Shown one piece after another: positions 63,583-64,000 of a stretch of DNA of 64,000 bases. The notes under the pieces were generated by a model. That model ran no database searches. It saw only the letters and a list, made by a program, of their open reading frames with translations, and was not told the DNA's origin. The stretch covers positions 1,245,001-1,309,000 of the forward strand of contig NC_088326.1 in assembly GCF_910592395.1 (NCBI RefSeq), given 5' to 3'. The first letter of the stretch is position 1. Every line of letters starts with the position of its first letter. A program made the position numbers and the translations under genes. The stretch comes from Lineus longissimus (Eukaryota > Nemertea > Pilidiophora > Heteronemertea > Lineidae).

Positions 63583-64000
63583 TGAAAAATTGTCATTTAA
63601 AACGTGTCCCTGGTGTGGTTTACGTGAGAGGGTTTTTATATTTTTGACAATCTTTTCAAAGGTGGGGAGTTGGAGGAACTGATAAGTCTAAAGTGACTGC
63701 TGATACTAGTGATAGTAACTAGCACTACACCAACCTTTTTCAACAGGGCTGCCAACCCATCAGTACTTTTAGTCCATATTTCTGAAATTTGTCAAAATTT
63801 GTAAGATCGTACAAAATTTTCCTTCGATATCCCATGCAGAGTACTGAAGATCATGCAGAAATACTGCTACCAGAGAGAAATGATATTTTGGTAAAAAGTA
63901 CCAAAAGAAAGGAACTTCTTGGAAGCAGTTCCTGATGGCCCTCATGAAGGGTTGGCGGCTACTGTTTCAGTATGTTGTTTTCAATGCGATTCTGAATATC
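63583..64000 (+). other. GMEB 3' untranslated region, to window end
   Basis: No coding signal and no canonical poly(A) signal before the window ends, so the transcript may continue beyond it. Confidence 0.5.

Overview
The window looks like nuclear DNA of an invertebrate animal. Genes are split by many short GT-AG introns, and the proteins are typical animal orthologues: UNC45, PRPF3, KICS2, POLR2K, EXOC3, a GMEB-type SAND protein and ZNF706. The intergenic DNA is AT-rich and carries MITEs, a tRNA-derived SINE and a LINE fragment. A pseudouridine glycosidase-kinase fusion, which I recall from invertebrates and fungi but not from mammals, suggests a lophotrochozoan or another marine invertebrate. 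The species cannot be fixed from the sequence. All gene models were built by hand from splice signals, frame continuity and recalled homologues; each assembled reading frame closes in phase on a stop.

Layout. 1-2.7 kb: no supported gene. 3.3-3.8 kb (+): ZNF706-like small zinc finger. 6.7-13.8 kb (-): UNC45 myosin chaperone, 17 coding exons, with a LINE remnant and a MITE in introns. 14.2-19.6 kb: a promoter region with a perfect CRE, then a long stretch with splice-like sites but no coding signal. 20.1-24.7 kb (-): PRPF3 splicing factor, 12 coding exons. 26.1-45.4 kb (+): a pseudouridine-5'-phosphate glycosidase/PfkB kinase fusion, 17 exons. Its 13.3 kb intron 13 holds three claudin-like four-span membrane genes on the opposite strand. 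Two of these are the products of a recent 4.3 kb tandem duplication. 46.5-50.0 kb (-): KICS2, with two GC-AG introns. 51.0-51.6 kb (+): POLR2K. 52.5-59.5 kb (-): EXOC3 (Sec6), 19 exons. 60.9-63.6 kb (+): GMEB-type SAND protein.

The genes do not form one pathway; most are unrelated housekeeping genes in ordinary animal gene order. Three places are unusual. The first is the pseudouridine catabolism fusion with its nested claudin cluster. The second is the young claudin duplicate pair, where most coding differences change the protein and cluster in the first extracellular loop while the flanking DNA has changed less. The third is a set of decayed repeats of one kinase exon. Two gene pairs appear to share divergent promoter regions, each with a perfect TGACGTCA element.
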